Shown here in pieces: positions 1 to 10,352 of a stretch of 64,000 nt of DNA. The DNA lies in assembly GCF_000784735.1 (NCBI RefSeq), contig NZ_JSYG01000009.1, forward strand, positions 124,001-188,000, in the 5' to 3' direction. Made by a program: the position numbers and the translations under genes. The notes beneath the pieces are model-generated. The model had not been told where the DNA came from, did no database searches, and saw only the letters and a list, made by a program, of their open reading frames with translations. The stretch comes from Dickeya undicola (lineage in GTDB: Bacteria; Pseudomonadota; Gammaproteobacteria; Enterobacterales; Enterobacteriaceae). Position 1 is the first letter of the stretch; the number at the start of each line of letters is the position of its first letter.

Positions 1-1
1 T

Positions 2-721
2 ATTTTTGCCATCCTGATCATCAGCCTGCTGGTTCCTTACACCGATCCGAACCTGCTGCGCAATGATGTGAAAGATATCAGCGTTAGCCCGTTCACGTTG
101 GTGTTCGAGAACGCGGGCCTGTTGTCGGCAGCGGCGGTGATGAATGCGGTGATCCTGACGGCGGTGTTGTCAGCAGGGAATTCCGGCATGTACGCGTCTA
201 CCCGTATGCTGTTTACCCTGGCGCAGGAAGGTAAAGCCCCCGCGTGTTTTGCCCGGTTGTCTAAAGGCGGTGTGCCGCGCAATGCGCTCTATGCCACCAC
301 GGTAGTGGCAGGGATGTGCTTCCTGTCTTCCATGTTCGGTAACCAGACGGTGTACCTGTGGCTGCTGAATACCTCCGGTATGACCGGGTTTATCGCCTGG
401 TTGGGGATTGCTATCAGCCACTACCGTTTCCGCCGTGGTTACGTCATGCAGGGGCGTGATTTGCGCTCGCTGCCGTACCGTTCCGGTTTCTTCCCGCTGG
501 GCCCGATCTTCGCTTTCGTCCTGTGCCTGATTATTACACTGGGGCAGAACTATCAGGCGTTTCTGGCTGACAAGATCGACTGGTACGCGGTGACGGCGAC
601 TTACATCGGTATTCCGTTGTTCCTGGTTATCTGGCTTGGCTACCGGGTAGTAAGAGGATCGCGGATGGTGAAATACAGCGAGATGACGTTCCCAGAGCAT
701 TCATCGTCAGAACACCAGTAA
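2..721 (+). CDS. lysP: Lysine-specific permease LysP, C-terminal part (5' end outside window)
   Basis: Inner-membrane amino acid/polyamine/organocation permease that imports lysine with protons. The visible 239 residues are the C-terminal half. They include the family-typical stretch AVLSAGNSGMYASTRMLF, the segment TSGMTGFIAWLGIAISHYRF, and at least four hydrophobic membrane spans, ending at TAA (719-721). The match to the remembered E. coli LysP sequence is very close over the whole visible part, so the lysine assignment is favoured over other members of the family. The frame is open to the window edge, so the start and any upstream control are not visible. A strong hairpin follows the stop, and the next gene is convergent. 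In E. coli lysP also lies near yeiG-folE-yeiB, as here. Confidence 0.93.
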   Translation: MFAILIISLLVPYTDPNLLRNDVKDISVSPFTLVFENAGLLSAAAVMNAVILTAVLSAGNSGMYASTRMLFTLAQEGKAPACFARLSKGGVPRNALYATTVVAGMCFLSSMFGNQTVYLWLLNTSGMTGFIAWLGIAISHYRFRRGYVMQGRDLRSLPYRSGFFPLGPIFAFVLCLIITLGQNYQAFLADKIDWYAVTATYIGIPLFLVIWLGYRVVRGSRMVKYSEMTFPEHSSSEHQ

Positions 722-737
722 TCATGTATTAAGAAAC

Positions 738-773
738 AAAAAAGCCAGTCGGGTTTTTCGACTGGCTTTTTTT
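738..773. terminator. Bidirectional rho-independent terminator between lysP and sotB
   Basis: An 11-bp stem, AAAGCCAGTCG pairing with CGACTGGCTTT, is flanked by A-runs on the left and T-runs on the right. It can therefore end transcription of lysP (plus) and of the convergent sotB (minus). Confidence 0.9.
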
Positions 774-819
774 ATGCGTGCGGGTTAATAACGCGTTTTA
801 TGAACGAGAACGACGCCAC

Positions 820-2007
820 TCAAACGCGGGAATGCACCAGCCGCACGTGGCGGTAAACGCTGAGCAGGGTGGCGAACAGTGCCACCAGCACCAGCGGTGC
901 GCCGACATAACCGATTTTATCCATCCCCAGATGCAGGCTGACCTGGCTACCCAGCAGCGCGCCGCCGCCGATACCAAGGTTGAACAGGCCGGAGAAAATC
1001 GACATGGCAACATCACTGGCGTCAGGCGCGAGCGACAGCACTTTGGCCTGCATTGCCAGCCCGATGGACATCATCGCCAGCCCCCACACCAGACACAACA
1101 GCGTCAGGCCGAACGGATAACCGGACAGCGGCATCAGTAGTATCAGGCAGGCCAGCAACAACAACATGGCGGTCACCAGAAAGCCAATCGGGAAACGTTC
1201 GCTGTAACGGCTGTAGAGCATACTGCCCACGATCCCGGCGCAACCGAACAGCAGCAATATCAGGGTGGTGAAGTTTTCCGGCAGACGGGCCACCGTTTGG
1301 ATAAAGGGTTCGATGTAGCTGTAAGCGGTGAAATGCGCGGTCACCACCACCACGGTCAGCAGGTAGATGCCGACCAGCGCCGGGCGGCGGAACAGCTTAG
1401 GCACGCTGGATAACGAGCCGGAATGTTCGCTTGGCAGCAACGGCAGCAAGCGCGCCAGCATCATCATAGCGACTGTGGCACCGGCGGCAATGGTCAGGAA
1501 GGTGACGCGCCAACCCAGATACTGACCAATCACCCGCCCTAACGGCAACCCCAGCACCATCGCCAGCGACGACCCGGTGGCGATCAGCCCCAGTGCCTGC
1601 GCGCGTTTGCCGGGCGGCGCCATGCGAATCGCCAGCGAGGCGGTAATCGACCAGAATACTGAGTGCGCCAGCGCCACCCCGGCACGGGAAATCACCAGCA
1701 CGGTAAAGTTCCAGGCCACGGCAGACAACAGGTGGCTGACAATAAACAGGCCAAACAGGCCAATCAGCAATTTACGACGTTCAATACCGCTGGTCAGCAA
1801 CATACAGATCAGCGAAGCCACCGCCACGATCCAGGCATAAATAGTAATCATCAGGCCGACATCTTCGGTTTTCATGGTAAAGGTGTTGGCGATGTCGCTC
1901 AGCAGCCCCACCGGAATAAATTCCGTGGTGTTGAAGATAAACGCGGCTACAGCCAGCGTCACCACGCGTAACCAGGCGGTGGAGCGTGAGGAGGGAGCGG
2001 ATGTCAT
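820..2007 (-). CDS. sotB: Sugar efflux transporter SotB (MFS)
   Basis: A 395-residue major facilitator with about 12 membrane spans. It resembles SotB/YdeA, the exporter of arabinose, lactose and IPTG-type sugars first described in Erwinia chrysanthemi and E. coli. Diagnostic stretches are [18 protein letters not shown] near the N-terminus, [20 protein letters not shown] in the middle, and [20 protein letters not shown] after the central loop. I placed the start at the ATG giving MTSAPSSR because this matches the family N-terminus; an upstream in-frame ATG would add 17 unrelated residues. The gene is single, convergent with lysP, and shares its terminator. The physiological substrate is not readable from sequence. 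The assignment to SotB rather than a generic sugar exporter rests on overall similarity. Confidence 0.88.
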   Translation of the reverse strand: MTSAPSSRSTAWLRVVTLAVAAFIFNTTEFIPVGLLSDIANTFTMKTEDVGLMITIYAWIVAVASLICMLLTSGIERRKLLIGLFGLFIVSHLLSAVAWNFTVLVISRAGVALAHSVFWSITASLAIRMAPPGKRAQALGLIATGSSLAMVLGLPLGRVIGQYLGWRVTFLTIAAGATVAMMMLARLLPLLPSEHSGSLSSVPKLFRRPALVGIYLLTVVVVTAHFTAYSYIEPFIQTVARLPENFTTLILLLFGCAGIVGSMLYSRYSERFPIGFLVTAMLLLLACLILLMPLSGYPFGLTLLCLVWGLAMMSIGLAMQAKVLSLAPDASDVAMSIFSGLFNLGIGGGALLGSQVSLHLGMDKIGYVGAPLVLVALFATLLSVYRHVRLVHSRV

Positions 2008-2139
2008 AGTCAGGTTCCAGTCGGGTATTGCACATTGCGGACGGCCTATTGTAGTCAATGGATGATGACAATGCGATGTAGATCACACTTATGCGTGGAG
2101 TTTTTTTGTGTGCAGCGGGGGATGTTAACACGGTGGAAT

Positions 2140-2170
2140 AACACCCACCGATGCGAGCCGGTGGGTGGGG
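2140..2170 (-). terminator. Hairpin downstream of the ABC permease gene
   Basis: CACCCACCG (2142-2150) pairs perfectly with CGGTGGGTG (2159-2167) around an 8-nt loop. On the minus strand a TTATT stretch follows. It lies 20 bp past the permease stop and probably ends the two-gene ABC transcript. Confidence 0.6.
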
Positions 2171-2188
2171 GCGACGGTGTTTCTGGCG

Positions 2189-3196
2189 TCAGCGTTTCTG
2201 GAAATAAGTCATCGCCAGCGCCAGCGCCAGTACCAGACCTTTGATGATATCCATGGCGTAGTACGGCACGGACAGCATCACCAGCCCGTTTTGCAGCACG
2301 CCGAGGATCACCGCGCCGATCAGCGTACCCAGCGCATTGGGTTTGCCGGAGCCCGCCAGCGAAAAACCGATATAGGCGGCGGCCACCGCGTCCATCAGGT
2401 AACCCCCGCCCGCGTTGACCTGCGAAGAACCGATACGAGACGCCAGCAGAATGCCGCCCAGCGCGGCCAGCAGTGACGACAGCAGATAAGCCAGCACGCG
2501 GTAGCGAGCGGTGCGAATCCCGGCCAGCCGGGCAGCTTCCGGATTACCGCCAATCGCGTACATGCGGCGGCCGTGCTTGGTCAGCGACATATACAACTGC
2601 ACCAGCACCGTCACCACCAGCATGATCACCACAATCACCGGCACCTGTCCTAGCGTGGCGAACACCTCGGGGATCACGCCTTCCGCCATTTCGCCGCTCG
2701 GCAACAGCATATTTTGGGTGATGGAGCCGCCGTAGCTGTAGGTCATGGCGACGCCCTGAATCACGAACAGGCTGGCTAGCGTTGCCAGCATGTCGGGAAT
2801 CCGCAACACCACAATCAAAAAGGCATTGAACAGCCCCACCAGCAAACACAGCGTCAGTGTCAACACAATCGCACCGGTGGTGCCAAACCCGTGCCAGACG
2901 AACAGTGAGATAACCAGCGCGTTCGCCAGCGAGGCGGTGGAGCCGACCGACAGGTCGAAACCGCCGACCGACAGTGAAATGGAAACGGCTATCGCGATCA
3001 CCGTGACGATGGCGATAGAACGCAGGATGTTGATGATGTTGTTCGGATCCAGGAAATTGTCCGACGCCAGCCCGAACAGGGCGATCAGCGCGACGACGGT
3101 AATCAGCATCCCCCATTTGTAGAACAGGTCAAACAGGCGGTGATGGAAAGGAAGCGCACCGTTGGGCGCGTCGTTGGATGCAAGTGGCTGACTCAC
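2189..3196 (-). CDS. Sugar-type ABC transporter permease (RbsC/YtfT family)
   Basis: A 335-residue inner-membrane permease of the ribose/galactose-type (CUT2) importers. It has about 8-10 hydrophobic spans, the conserved segment VGGFDLSVGSTASLAN, and the family loop YAIGGNPEAARLAGI. The start is a GTG whose last bases overlap the ATPase stop (GTGA). It is preceded by GGAGGAA at good spacing inside the upstream gene, so translation is probably coupled. Longer in-frame starts would run far into the ATPase gene. No substrate-binding protein gene lies next to the pair, so the substrate cannot be named. Its neighbour across the divergent promoter is the oxoacid reductase hcxA. Ribose-like sugar is the default reading, but other small polar substrates are possible. 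Confidence 0.85.
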   Translation of the reverse strand: MSQPLASNDAPNGALPFHHRLFDLFYKWGMLITVVALIALFGLASDNFLDPNNIINILRSIAIVTVIAIAVSISLSVGGFDLSVGSTASLANALVISLFVWHGFGTTGAIVLTLTLCLLVGLFNAFLIVVLRIPDMLATLASLFVIQGVAMTYSYGGSITQNMLLPSGEMAEGVIPEVFATLGQVPVIVVIMLVVTVLVQLYMSLTKHGRRMYAIGGNPEAARLAGIRTARYRVLAYLLSSLLAALGGILLASRIGSSQVNAGGGYLMDAVAAAYIGFSLAGSGKPNALGTLIGAVILGVLQNGLVMLSVPYYAMDIIKGLVLALALAMTYFQKR

Positions 3197-4704
3197 GCGG
3201 GAGTTCCTCCGGTTGAATAAAGTAACAATGTCTCTTCGTCGGCGTCGGTGCCGTCCAGTTCGGCGACGATACGCCCGTCCCACAGCACACAGATCCGGTC
3301 GCACAGGCCGACCAGCTCGGAGAACTCACCGGAGGCGTAAATCACGCCTTTGCCTTGCTGCGCCAGCGAATCGATCAGCGTAAACAAATCCTGCTTGGCC
3401 TTGATATCCACGCCTTTGGTGGGCTCATCCAGAATCAGCACCTGCACGTCACTGCGCAGCCATTTACCGATCGCCACCTTTTGTTGATTGCCGCCGGACA
3501 GGCGGCGCAACCGCTGTTGTGGCCCACTGGTGCGGATGGTCAGCCGCTGGATCAGCTCGCGGGCCCAGGCCAGTGCCTGACCGTGCCCGAAAACGCCGTA
3601 GCGGGAAAAGCTGTCGCTGGCGCTGATGCTGAGATTCATGGTGACGGATTCGTCAATAAAGATGCCTTCTTTGCGTCGCTCTTCCGGCACCAGCGCGATA
3701 CCTTGCTGGACCGCGTCGGCCGGTGACGTCGGGTGCCAGGCTTTCCCCTGATAGCGCCCGGAATCGATGCGGCTGCGGGCGGCCCCGAACAGCGCCTTGC
3801 ACAGCTCGGTCTTACCCGCACCAGCAAGACCGGCGATACCGAGAATCTCGCCTTTACGTAGCCGGAGCGAAATGTTGTGCAGCAGGGTATCGTCATGCAG
3901 GCCATCCACCTGTAATAACGTCTCTGCGTCAGTGAGCGTGCGACGAGGCGGGAAAATATCATTCAACTGATGGCCCAACATCCGCTCGACAATTTCTCCG
4001 CCACTCAGCCCTTGCATGGGGCCGCTGCTGACAAATTGCCCATCGCGCAACACGGTCAAGGTATCGCAGATGGCTTTCAGCTCGTGGATACGGTGCGAAA
4101 TAAAAACGATGCCGATGCCTTCCTGTTGCAGACGACGCACAACGGTGAACAGCCGGGCGCTTTCTTCCTGGTCGAGCGGGGCGGTGGGTTCGTCAAGAAT
4201 CAGAAACCGGCAGCGGTGGGAGAGCGCGCGTGCCAGCAGGATTTGCTGTTTTTCCGCCAGCGTGCACTGCTCCAGCCGCTGGCGGACATTGATGCTGACC
4301 CCCAGTTGCGTCAATAAGGCTTGTGCCTGTTGGTAAAGCGCTGACCAGTTGAGCACGTGACCACGCTGTGCCAGCTGGTCCAGCATGATATTTTCCGCCA
4401 CCGACAGTGTAGGGACCAGGGCGGCGTCGACTTCCTGCTGAACCAGATGAATACCGTGGCGTTTGGCGTCGCGGGGAGAATGAATTGCAACTTTTTCGCC
4501 ATCCAGCAGGATATCTCCACTGTAATGGTCATAAGATCCAGAAAGAATCGCCATCAGCGTGGATTTTCCCGCGCCGTTAGCACCGGTCAGCGCGTGGATA
4601 GATCCGCCTTCCAGCGTGAAATTCACCTGTCTGAGTGCCGGGAATCCGGCAAAAGAGATGGAAATGTAGCGCATTTCCAGACGCGAATGCGATTGTATGG
4701 ACAT
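3193..4704 (-). CDS. Sugar-type ABC transporter ATP-binding protein (RbsA family)
   Basis: A 503-residue cytosolic ATPase with two fused nucleotide-binding domains, which powers the adjacent permease. The N-terminal half has Walker A GANGAGKST and Walker B FLILDEPTAPLD, but a degenerate signature (CTLAEKQQILLARAL). The C-terminal half has the signature LSGGNQQKVAIGKWL and Walker B LILDEPTKGVD. It also has GLAGAGKTEL where RbsA-type proteins usually carry Arg instead of the Walker Lys, so its second P-loop looks intact. The start is taken at the ATG giving MSIQSH; a TTG four codons upstream is an alternative and neither has a strong ribosome-binding site. It is the first gene of a two-gene operon, divergent from hcxA across about 250 bp. 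Confidence 0.85.
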   Translation of the reverse strand: MSIQSHSRLEMRYISISFAGFPALRQVNFTLEGGSIHALTGANGAGKSTLMAILSGSYDHYSGDILLDGEKVAIHSPRDAKRHGIHLVQQEVDAALVPTLSVAENIMLDQLAQRGHVLNWSALYQQAQALLTQLGVSINVRQRLEQCTLAEKQQILLARALSHRCRFLILDEPTAPLDQEESARLFTVVRRLQQEGIGIVFISHRIHELKAICDTLTVLRDGQFVSSGPMQGLSGGEIVERMLGHQLNDIFPPRRTLTDAETLLQVDGLHDDTLLHNISLRLRKGEILGIAGLAGAGKTELCKALFGAARSRIDSGRYQGKAWHPTSPADAVQQGIALVPEERRKEGIFIDESVTMNLSISASDSFSRYGVFGHGQALAWARELIQRLTIRTSGPQQRLRRLSGGNQQKVAIGKWLRSDVQVLILDEPTKGVDIKAKQDLFTLIDSLAQQGKGVIYASGEFSELVGLCDRICVLWDGRIVAELDGTDADEETLLLYSTGGTPA

Positions 4705-4958
4705 AATTGACAACAACGGGTTCTTAACAGCGATAATGACGGGAGGTCGACGTTGAAAAATATCACATTAACCGCAGAATGGAATGCCTGAATGGGCTTG
4801 CGGACGTCCCAGCGCAGAAATGAAAAGGCATAACTTAAGTAAAAACGTTATTAAGACTGGAACGGCTTATCCGTAAAGATGGTTTTTTTACGCCGGGTTT
4901 CAGGCTAAGCAGCGCGTTATTAATACAAAAAATTTATTCAGACAGGAAGATATCCGTA

Positions 4959-6044
4959 ATGAGTACCACTGATATTCGGGTCCAGGTGGGGCCGGCCAAC
5001 TACTTTTCTTTCCCAGGGGCTATCGACAAGCTGAACGAGTTTTATCCGGACGAGATACTGTCGCGTGCGTTCTGGATACATGGCGAGCGTGCGCTGGCGG
5101 CGACGCGTGAGTATTTGCCGACGGCGTTCTCTGCGCCAACGGCCCGGTCAGCCAGTTTTGATGCACATTGCAGCGAAAATGAAATTGCGCGCTTGACGGC
5201 GGCGGCGGGGGATGACCGCACTCTGGTGATTGGCATTGGTGGCGGTGCGGTGCTGGATACCGCCAAAGTGGTGGCGCGTCGTCTTGGTTTGCCGCTGGTG
5301 GCGATTCCGACCATTGCCGCGACCTGCGCCGCCTGGACACCGCTCTCGGTCTGGTACAACGAGGCTGGGCAAGCGCTGCGATTCGAGATTTTCAACGATG
5401 CCAACCATCTGGTCTTGGTGGAACCGCGTATTTTGCTGGCGGCACCGGTGGAATATCTGCTGGCGGGGATCGGCGATACGCTGGCGAAATGGTATGAAGC
5501 CGTGGTGTTAAGTCCTCAGCCGGAAACCCTGTCGCTGACGGTGCGTCTGGGCTTGCAGACCGCGCAGGATATCCGCGACGTGCTGCTGAATCAGAGTGAA
5601 TCCGCGTTGAAGGCGGCGCAGAGCGCCACGCTGAACCAGGATTTTCTGGATGTTGTCGACGCGATTATTGCTGGCGGCGGCATGGTCGGGGGCTTGGGCG
5701 AGCGTTACACCCGAGTGGCGGCGGCACATGCGGTTCATAACGGGTTGACGGTATTGCCACAGACGGCGCATTTTCTGCATGGCACCAAAGTGGCCTACGG
5801 CATTCTGGTGCAGTGTGCGCTGTTGGGGCAAACCGATACATTGCGCCAGTTGAAAGCGGCGTTTCGGGTCTTCGGGCTGCCGGTATCGCTGGCGGAGCTG
5901 GATGTGGACATTAGCGATGAAGCGGCATTGCAGGCGGTTATCGCCCGGACGTTGCAGACTGGCGAATCCATTCATTATCTGCCCGGTCCGCTGGATGCTG
6001 ACACGCTACTGACCGCGTTCCAGACCGTGGAACAGGTAAGGTAA
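4959..6044 (+). CDS. hcxA: Hydroxycarboxylate dehydrogenase A (YbdH-like, iron-containing ADH family)
   Basis: A 361-residue cytosolic NAD(P)H-dependent dehydrogenase of the glycerol dehydrogenase/iron-ADH fold. E. coli YbdH (HcxA) reduces 2-oxoacids such as 2-oxoglutarate and 2-oxobutanoate. Visible features are the nucleotide-binding loop GIGGGAVLDTAK, the segment PTIAATCAAWTPLSVWYN shared with YbdH, and metal-ligand regions GIGDTLAKWYE (Asp), AAHAVHNGLT (His) and FLHGTKVAYG (His). Length equals the E. coli protein. AGGAAG lies about 9 nt before the ATG. The gene is divergent from the ABC transporter, so a shared metabolic role is possible but unproven. A strong terminator follows. It could be mistaken for glycerol dehydrogenase, but the overall match to YbdH is much closer. 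Confidence 0.88.
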   Translation: MSTTDIRVQVGPANYFSFPGAIDKLNEFYPDEILSRAFWIHGERALAATREYLPTAFSAPTARSASFDAHCSENEIARLTAAAGDDRTLVIGIGGGAVLDTAKVVARRLGLPLVAIPTIAATCAAWTPLSVWYNEAGQALRFEIFNDANHLVLVEPRILLAAPVEYLLAGIGDTLAKWYEAVVLSPQPETLSLTVRLGLQTAQDIRDVLLNQSESALKAAQSATLNQDFLDVVDAIIAGGGMVGGLGERYTRVAAAHAVHNGLTVLPQTAHFLHGTKVAYGILVQCALLGQTDTLRQLKAAFRVFGLPVSLAELDVDISDEAALQAVIARTLQTGESIHYLPGPLDADTLLTAFQTVEQVR

Positions 6045-6059
6045 ACGGCTGATAAAGCA

Positions 6060-6085
6060 ACGGGGCGGTTTTTAAACCGCCCCGT
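6060..6085. terminator. Rho-independent terminator between hcxA and the KTSC gene
   Basis: ACGGGGCGGTTT pairs perfectly with AAACCGCCCCGT. The loop is almost absent and the stem itself carries the T/A tracts. It serves hcxA and possibly the convergent small gene. Confidence 0.8.
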
Positions 6086-6099
6086 CATTGAGGATTGTG

Positions 6100-6312
6100 T
6101 TATTGCAGTTTGTCATACGGAAAGGAATTCCTGATGTAACGTGCGTAATAACGCGCTTTGGCGTTAGAGGCCATCAACTCCTCATAAATCATTCGTGCTA
6201 CGTTTTTGTACTGATACAAACTACCGTTCAGTAATTCTACTTCTAATGTGCTGGTTTCCGAATCGTAACCTACGGCAAACAACTCGGTGGAAGATACACG
6301 TTTGCGTTGCAA
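6100..6312 (-). CDS. KTSC domain-containing small protein
   Basis: A 70-residue protein carrying one KTSC-type domain (named for its occurrence at lysyl-tRNA synthetase C-termini). The pattern is visible as VGYDSETSTLEVELLNGSLYQY, cut here by the acidic turn, then VARMIYEELMASNAKARYY and a final IRNSFPYDKL. The start is a TTG preceded by GGGAG at 9 nt; no ATG or GTG offers a full-length domain. The function of free-standing KTSC proteins is not established. It is a single gene, convergent with hcxA. Confidence 0.7.
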   Translation of the reverse strand: MQRKRVSSTELFAVGYDSETSTLEVELLNGSLYQYKNVARMIYEELMASNAKARYYARYIRNSFPYDKLQ

Positions 6313-6443
6313 AACAAATTGCTCCCTGTTGGTAGTTGCGGCGTAACGGCAATGTTACTTGCTGTATTTTTTTTGGTCAATGTCGACGCCAGAGGGTCGA
6401 AAAATCGTCAAACAAAACAGACGAAAACATACAAGAAAAGCCT

Positions 6444-6592
6444 GGATCCTAATCCCAATAGGTGTAATTAGCGCAGCCAGTTTGGGCTCGGAACAGCACG
6501 CAGAACCTGGTTCGTACACGCAGTACGTGAAGATTTAGAGCACAGCCCAGAGACAAAACGGCAAGTAAAATAGCCTATTGGATAGGCTCTTA
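6444..6592. repeat. Candidate dispersed palindromic repeat (copy 1)
   Basis: The non-coding gap 6313-6787 contains a roughly 150-bp block with imperfect inverted ends: CCCAATAGG at 6454-6462 against CCTATTGG at 6574-6581. Its right end, GGATAGGCTCTTATT, resembles GGATAGGCGCTTATT at the right end of the block at 9850-9975, and both have a TACGTGAA core. This suggests two diverged copies of one non-autonomous element. The remainder of the gap shows no gene. Confidence 0.4.
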
Positions 6593-6787
6593 TTATTTCT
6601 CTATTTCACCTGCATCTCAGCAGGTGATGTCACGTTTACAGGAATCTATCCGTCAGTCAATGATTGGCTGTCAGGATGGATTCCCGCTTTGGTGGCGATC
6701 ACGTTTTTAATGCCATACCGGCATATCAGTGGTGGTTCAATCTGAACCGTCTGCTGTGCCGGGTATCGCATTATTAAACAACTCTGA

Positions 6788-7653
6788 TCAGTTCGACTGC
6801 AAGTGCTTTGCATGAAAACGCAGATGGTCTTCGATAAAGCTGGCGATGAAGTAGTAGCTGTGGTCATAACCCGGCTGAATCCGCAGCGTCAGCGGCCATT
6901 GCCGTGCGCTGGCGACGGCTTCCAACTGCTCAGGCTGAAGCTGGACTGGCAGGAAGCTGTCGCTGTCGCCCTGGTCTATCAACGTCGGCAGCGGCGCGTC
7001 GCTGTGAGCGAGCAGGTGGCAACTGTCGTACTGCAACCACTGCTGCTGGTCATCGCCCAGATAGGCGCTGAAGGCTTTTTGCCCCCAAGGCACCTGCGTC
7101 GGGTTGACGATCGGCGCGAAGGCCGATACCGAACGAAAACGCCCCGGATGGCGCAGCGCCAGCATCAGCGCGCCGTGCCCGCCCATCGAATGACCGCTAA
7201 TAGCGACGCGATCGCTGGCGCTGACGTGCTGACGCACCAGCGACGGCAGTTCGTCGCTGATATAGTCGAACATACGGAAATGCCGGTCCCAGGGCGATTG
7301 CGTGGCGTTGACATAAAAGCCTGCGCCTTTACCCAGGTCGTACTGGGCATCGTCCGCAACGTCATCGCCGCGCGGGCTGGTGTCTGGCATCACCAGCACC
7401 AACCCCAGTTCCGCCGCTACCCGCTGGGCACCGGATTTAGTCGTAAAGTTCTCGTCGTTGCAGGTCAGCCCCGACAGCCAGTACAGCACCGGCGGCGGAG
7501 CCTCCCCGGCGAGGGGAGGATAAAATACGCTGAAAGTCATGTCGCAGTTCAACGTGGTGGAGGCATGGCGGTAACGCCGTTGCCAGCCGCCGAACAACCG
7601 GTGTTCTTCCAGCAATTCCAGTGACGCAGTCATGGTGTGCGAGTGTCCCGTCA

Positions 7654-7654
<1 letters not shown>
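6788..7654 (-). CDS. fghA: S-formylglutathione hydrolase (YeiG/FrmB type)
   Basis: Cytosolic serine esterase of the alpha/beta-hydrolase fold that splits S-formylglutathione to formate and glutathione, the second step of formaldehyde detoxification. Visible marks are [27 protein letters not shown], the nucleophile elbow [10 protein letters not shown], and the C-terminal [17 protein letters not shown] with the catalytic His. It is closer to E. coli YeiG than to FrmB. The start shown is the ATG that overlaps the adhC stop (TGATG), which suggests coupling. An ATG seven codons further in (7633) gives the usual family N-terminus and is nearly as likely. It is second in an adhC-fghA operon. Confidence 0.92.
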
Positions 7655-8787
<1,133 letters not shown>

Positions 8788-8873
8788 TTATTCAGAGTGG
8801 CATAGCCGCTGGAGTAACAACGCGGCTACCAGGGATAATGCGGCATTGACATTGAATGCCGACAAGAAATGCA

Positions 8874-9737
8874 TCAGGCGCCGATTTCAATCATCAGTTT
8901 CTTCAACGCCTCGACATTGGGACCGAAGGCGTCCCGCCGCCAGATAAGCCAGGTGCCAACGGATGCGATGTCCGTTGGCAGGTGGTGGACCTGGACTTGC
9001 TGACCGGCAGGCAGTGCTTCCAGTACGCTGAGTGGCACCATCGCCACGCCGCTGCCGCTCGCGACACCCGCCAGCAGGGCGCTATACGACGGCATTTCCA
9101 GCACGGCGGTAGGGGAGATGCCCTGCCCGCGAAACCAGCCTTCCAGCCGCTGGCGGTAGCCGCAGCCGGATGAGAAAACCAGCAACGGCAGGTTACGCAC
9201 CTGCTCCGCCTGAGAAACGGGCGGCAGGCCGACGGCGGTAATCAGTGCCAGTTGCTGCGAAAAAACCCGACAGCTGTTGATGGCGTCATGATTAATCGGC
9301 CCGGTCACCAGCGCCGTAGCCAGTTCACCGGCGTTCACGGCGTCCAGCAACGCGCCGCAGGTGTCGCTACGTAGTGCGACCTGAACCTGCGGATAGCGGC
9401 GGTGGTACAGCGCCAGTAATTCCGGCAATACCGTGATCAGCAGACTTTCCACTGCGCCCAGCGCGAACAGACCGGCGGGTTCACTGGTGTGCGCCATCGC
9501 CAGTGCTTCATCGCTCAACGCCAGAATACGCTGGGCGTAACACAGGAAATTATGGCCTGCGGGTGAAAGGCGAACGCGCTGGCGCTCACGAATAAACAGA
9601 TCTGTCCCCAACTCCTGTTCCAACTGGCGCAACCGGGTGGTGAGGTTGGAAGGCACGCGGCTGAGTTGTGCAGCGGCACGCACCAGTGAGCCGGTTTCCG
9701 CCACCAGACAGAACATACGCAGTTGAGTGAGGTCCAT
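8874..9737 (-). CDS. LysR-family transcriptional regulator
   Basis: A 287-residue DNA-binding regulator. The N-terminal winged helix-turn-helix (about residues 1-60) reads MDLTQLRMFCLVAETGSLVR then AAAQLSRVPSNLTTRLRQLE. A periplasmic-binding-protein-like effector domain follows (about 90-285). It lies just upstream of adhC-fghA on the same strand with a 98-bp gap. LysR proteins commonly sit beside adhC-fghA loci in proteobacteria, so control of formaldehyde detoxification is a reasonable inference. The effector is unknown. No symbol is assigned because the family is large. Confidence 0.85.
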   Translation of the reverse strand: MDLTQLRMFCLVAETGSLVRAAAQLSRVPSNLTTRLRQLEQELGTDLFIRERQRVRLSPAGHNFLCYAQRILALSDEALAMAHTSEPAGLFALGAVESLLITVLPELLALYHRRYPQVQVALRSDTCGALLDAVNAGELATALVTGPINHDAINSCRVFSQQLALITAVGLPPVSQAEQVRNLPLLVFSSGCGYRQRLEGWFRGQGISPTAVLEMPSYSALLAGVASGSGVAMVPLSVLEALPAGQQVQVHHLPTDIASVGTWLIWRRDAFGPNVEALKKLMIEIGA

Positions 9738-9849
9738 ATATTCTCTTTTTGTGAATAACTTTGTGTGAGTTGTTTATTTTTATTGAGTGTAGCGGTTGTG
9801 GACGACGCTGGCAACCAGGTTATTTGCCTGTTTAGGGTTTTACCGGTGT

Positions 9850-9975
9850 AGTGCCTTAGCATTCGCGTTATTGGGGGGCTGAGTACGACATCCTTACGTA
9901 CTGCGCTTACGCCTCGCACCGTCCGAGTACGAACGGGCTACGTGAATGACACCGGGTGGGATAGGCGCTTATTTT
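9850..9975. repeat. Candidate dispersed palindromic repeat (copy 2)
   Basis: A non-coding block upstream of the LysR gene. It shares with the block at 6444-6592 a TACGTGAA core and the right end GGATAGGCnCTTATT. It also contains local palindromic bits such as TACGTA near 9895. Its left part is only weakly similar to copy 1, so boundaries are approximate. Confidence 0.35.
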
Positions 9976-10136
9976 TTGTGACATTTAAATCCGCCGTTGG
10001 GTCATAGCGCGGCTTTTTTTTTATCGCAGACTAAGGATAAGATGGGATTCGGGTTTTGGCACGGAGCCTGTTTATTCCCCTTTTTTCCTTGTGACATCCA
10101 ATGGACGACATAGACGGTCGTAATTGACTGATCTCC

Positions 10137-10266
10137 TACCCGTTATACCCGCCATATTTCAATTGCGGATGTGTTGGCCGCGTTCCCTGAATCCCGTCTC
10201 TTACCCGTGTAAGTGACAGGGGGCCGCTGGGTGGCCGCCTGAGCGCGACTTGAATGACTTAGGGTA
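10137..10266. repeat. ERIC-like enterobacterial palindromic element
   Basis: A roughly 130-bp non-coding element begins TACCCGTTA and ends GACTTAGGGTA. Its subterminal segments, TTTCAATTGCGG on the left and CGCGACTTGAAT on the right, are imperfect inverted repeats. The centre has a CTTAC..GTAAG palindrome (10200-10213). This layout is that of the mobile palindromic repeats scattered through Dickeya, Pectobacterium and Serratia genomes. It sits just upstream of the first chemoreceptor gene. Confidence 0.6.
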
Positions 10267-10352
10267 AATAGCTCCATGCATCCTTGCGCCATCGCGTTTT
10301 CTGCGCTGCGGATGAAACATTATTCAAATCAGACACACACTATCTGGATATC

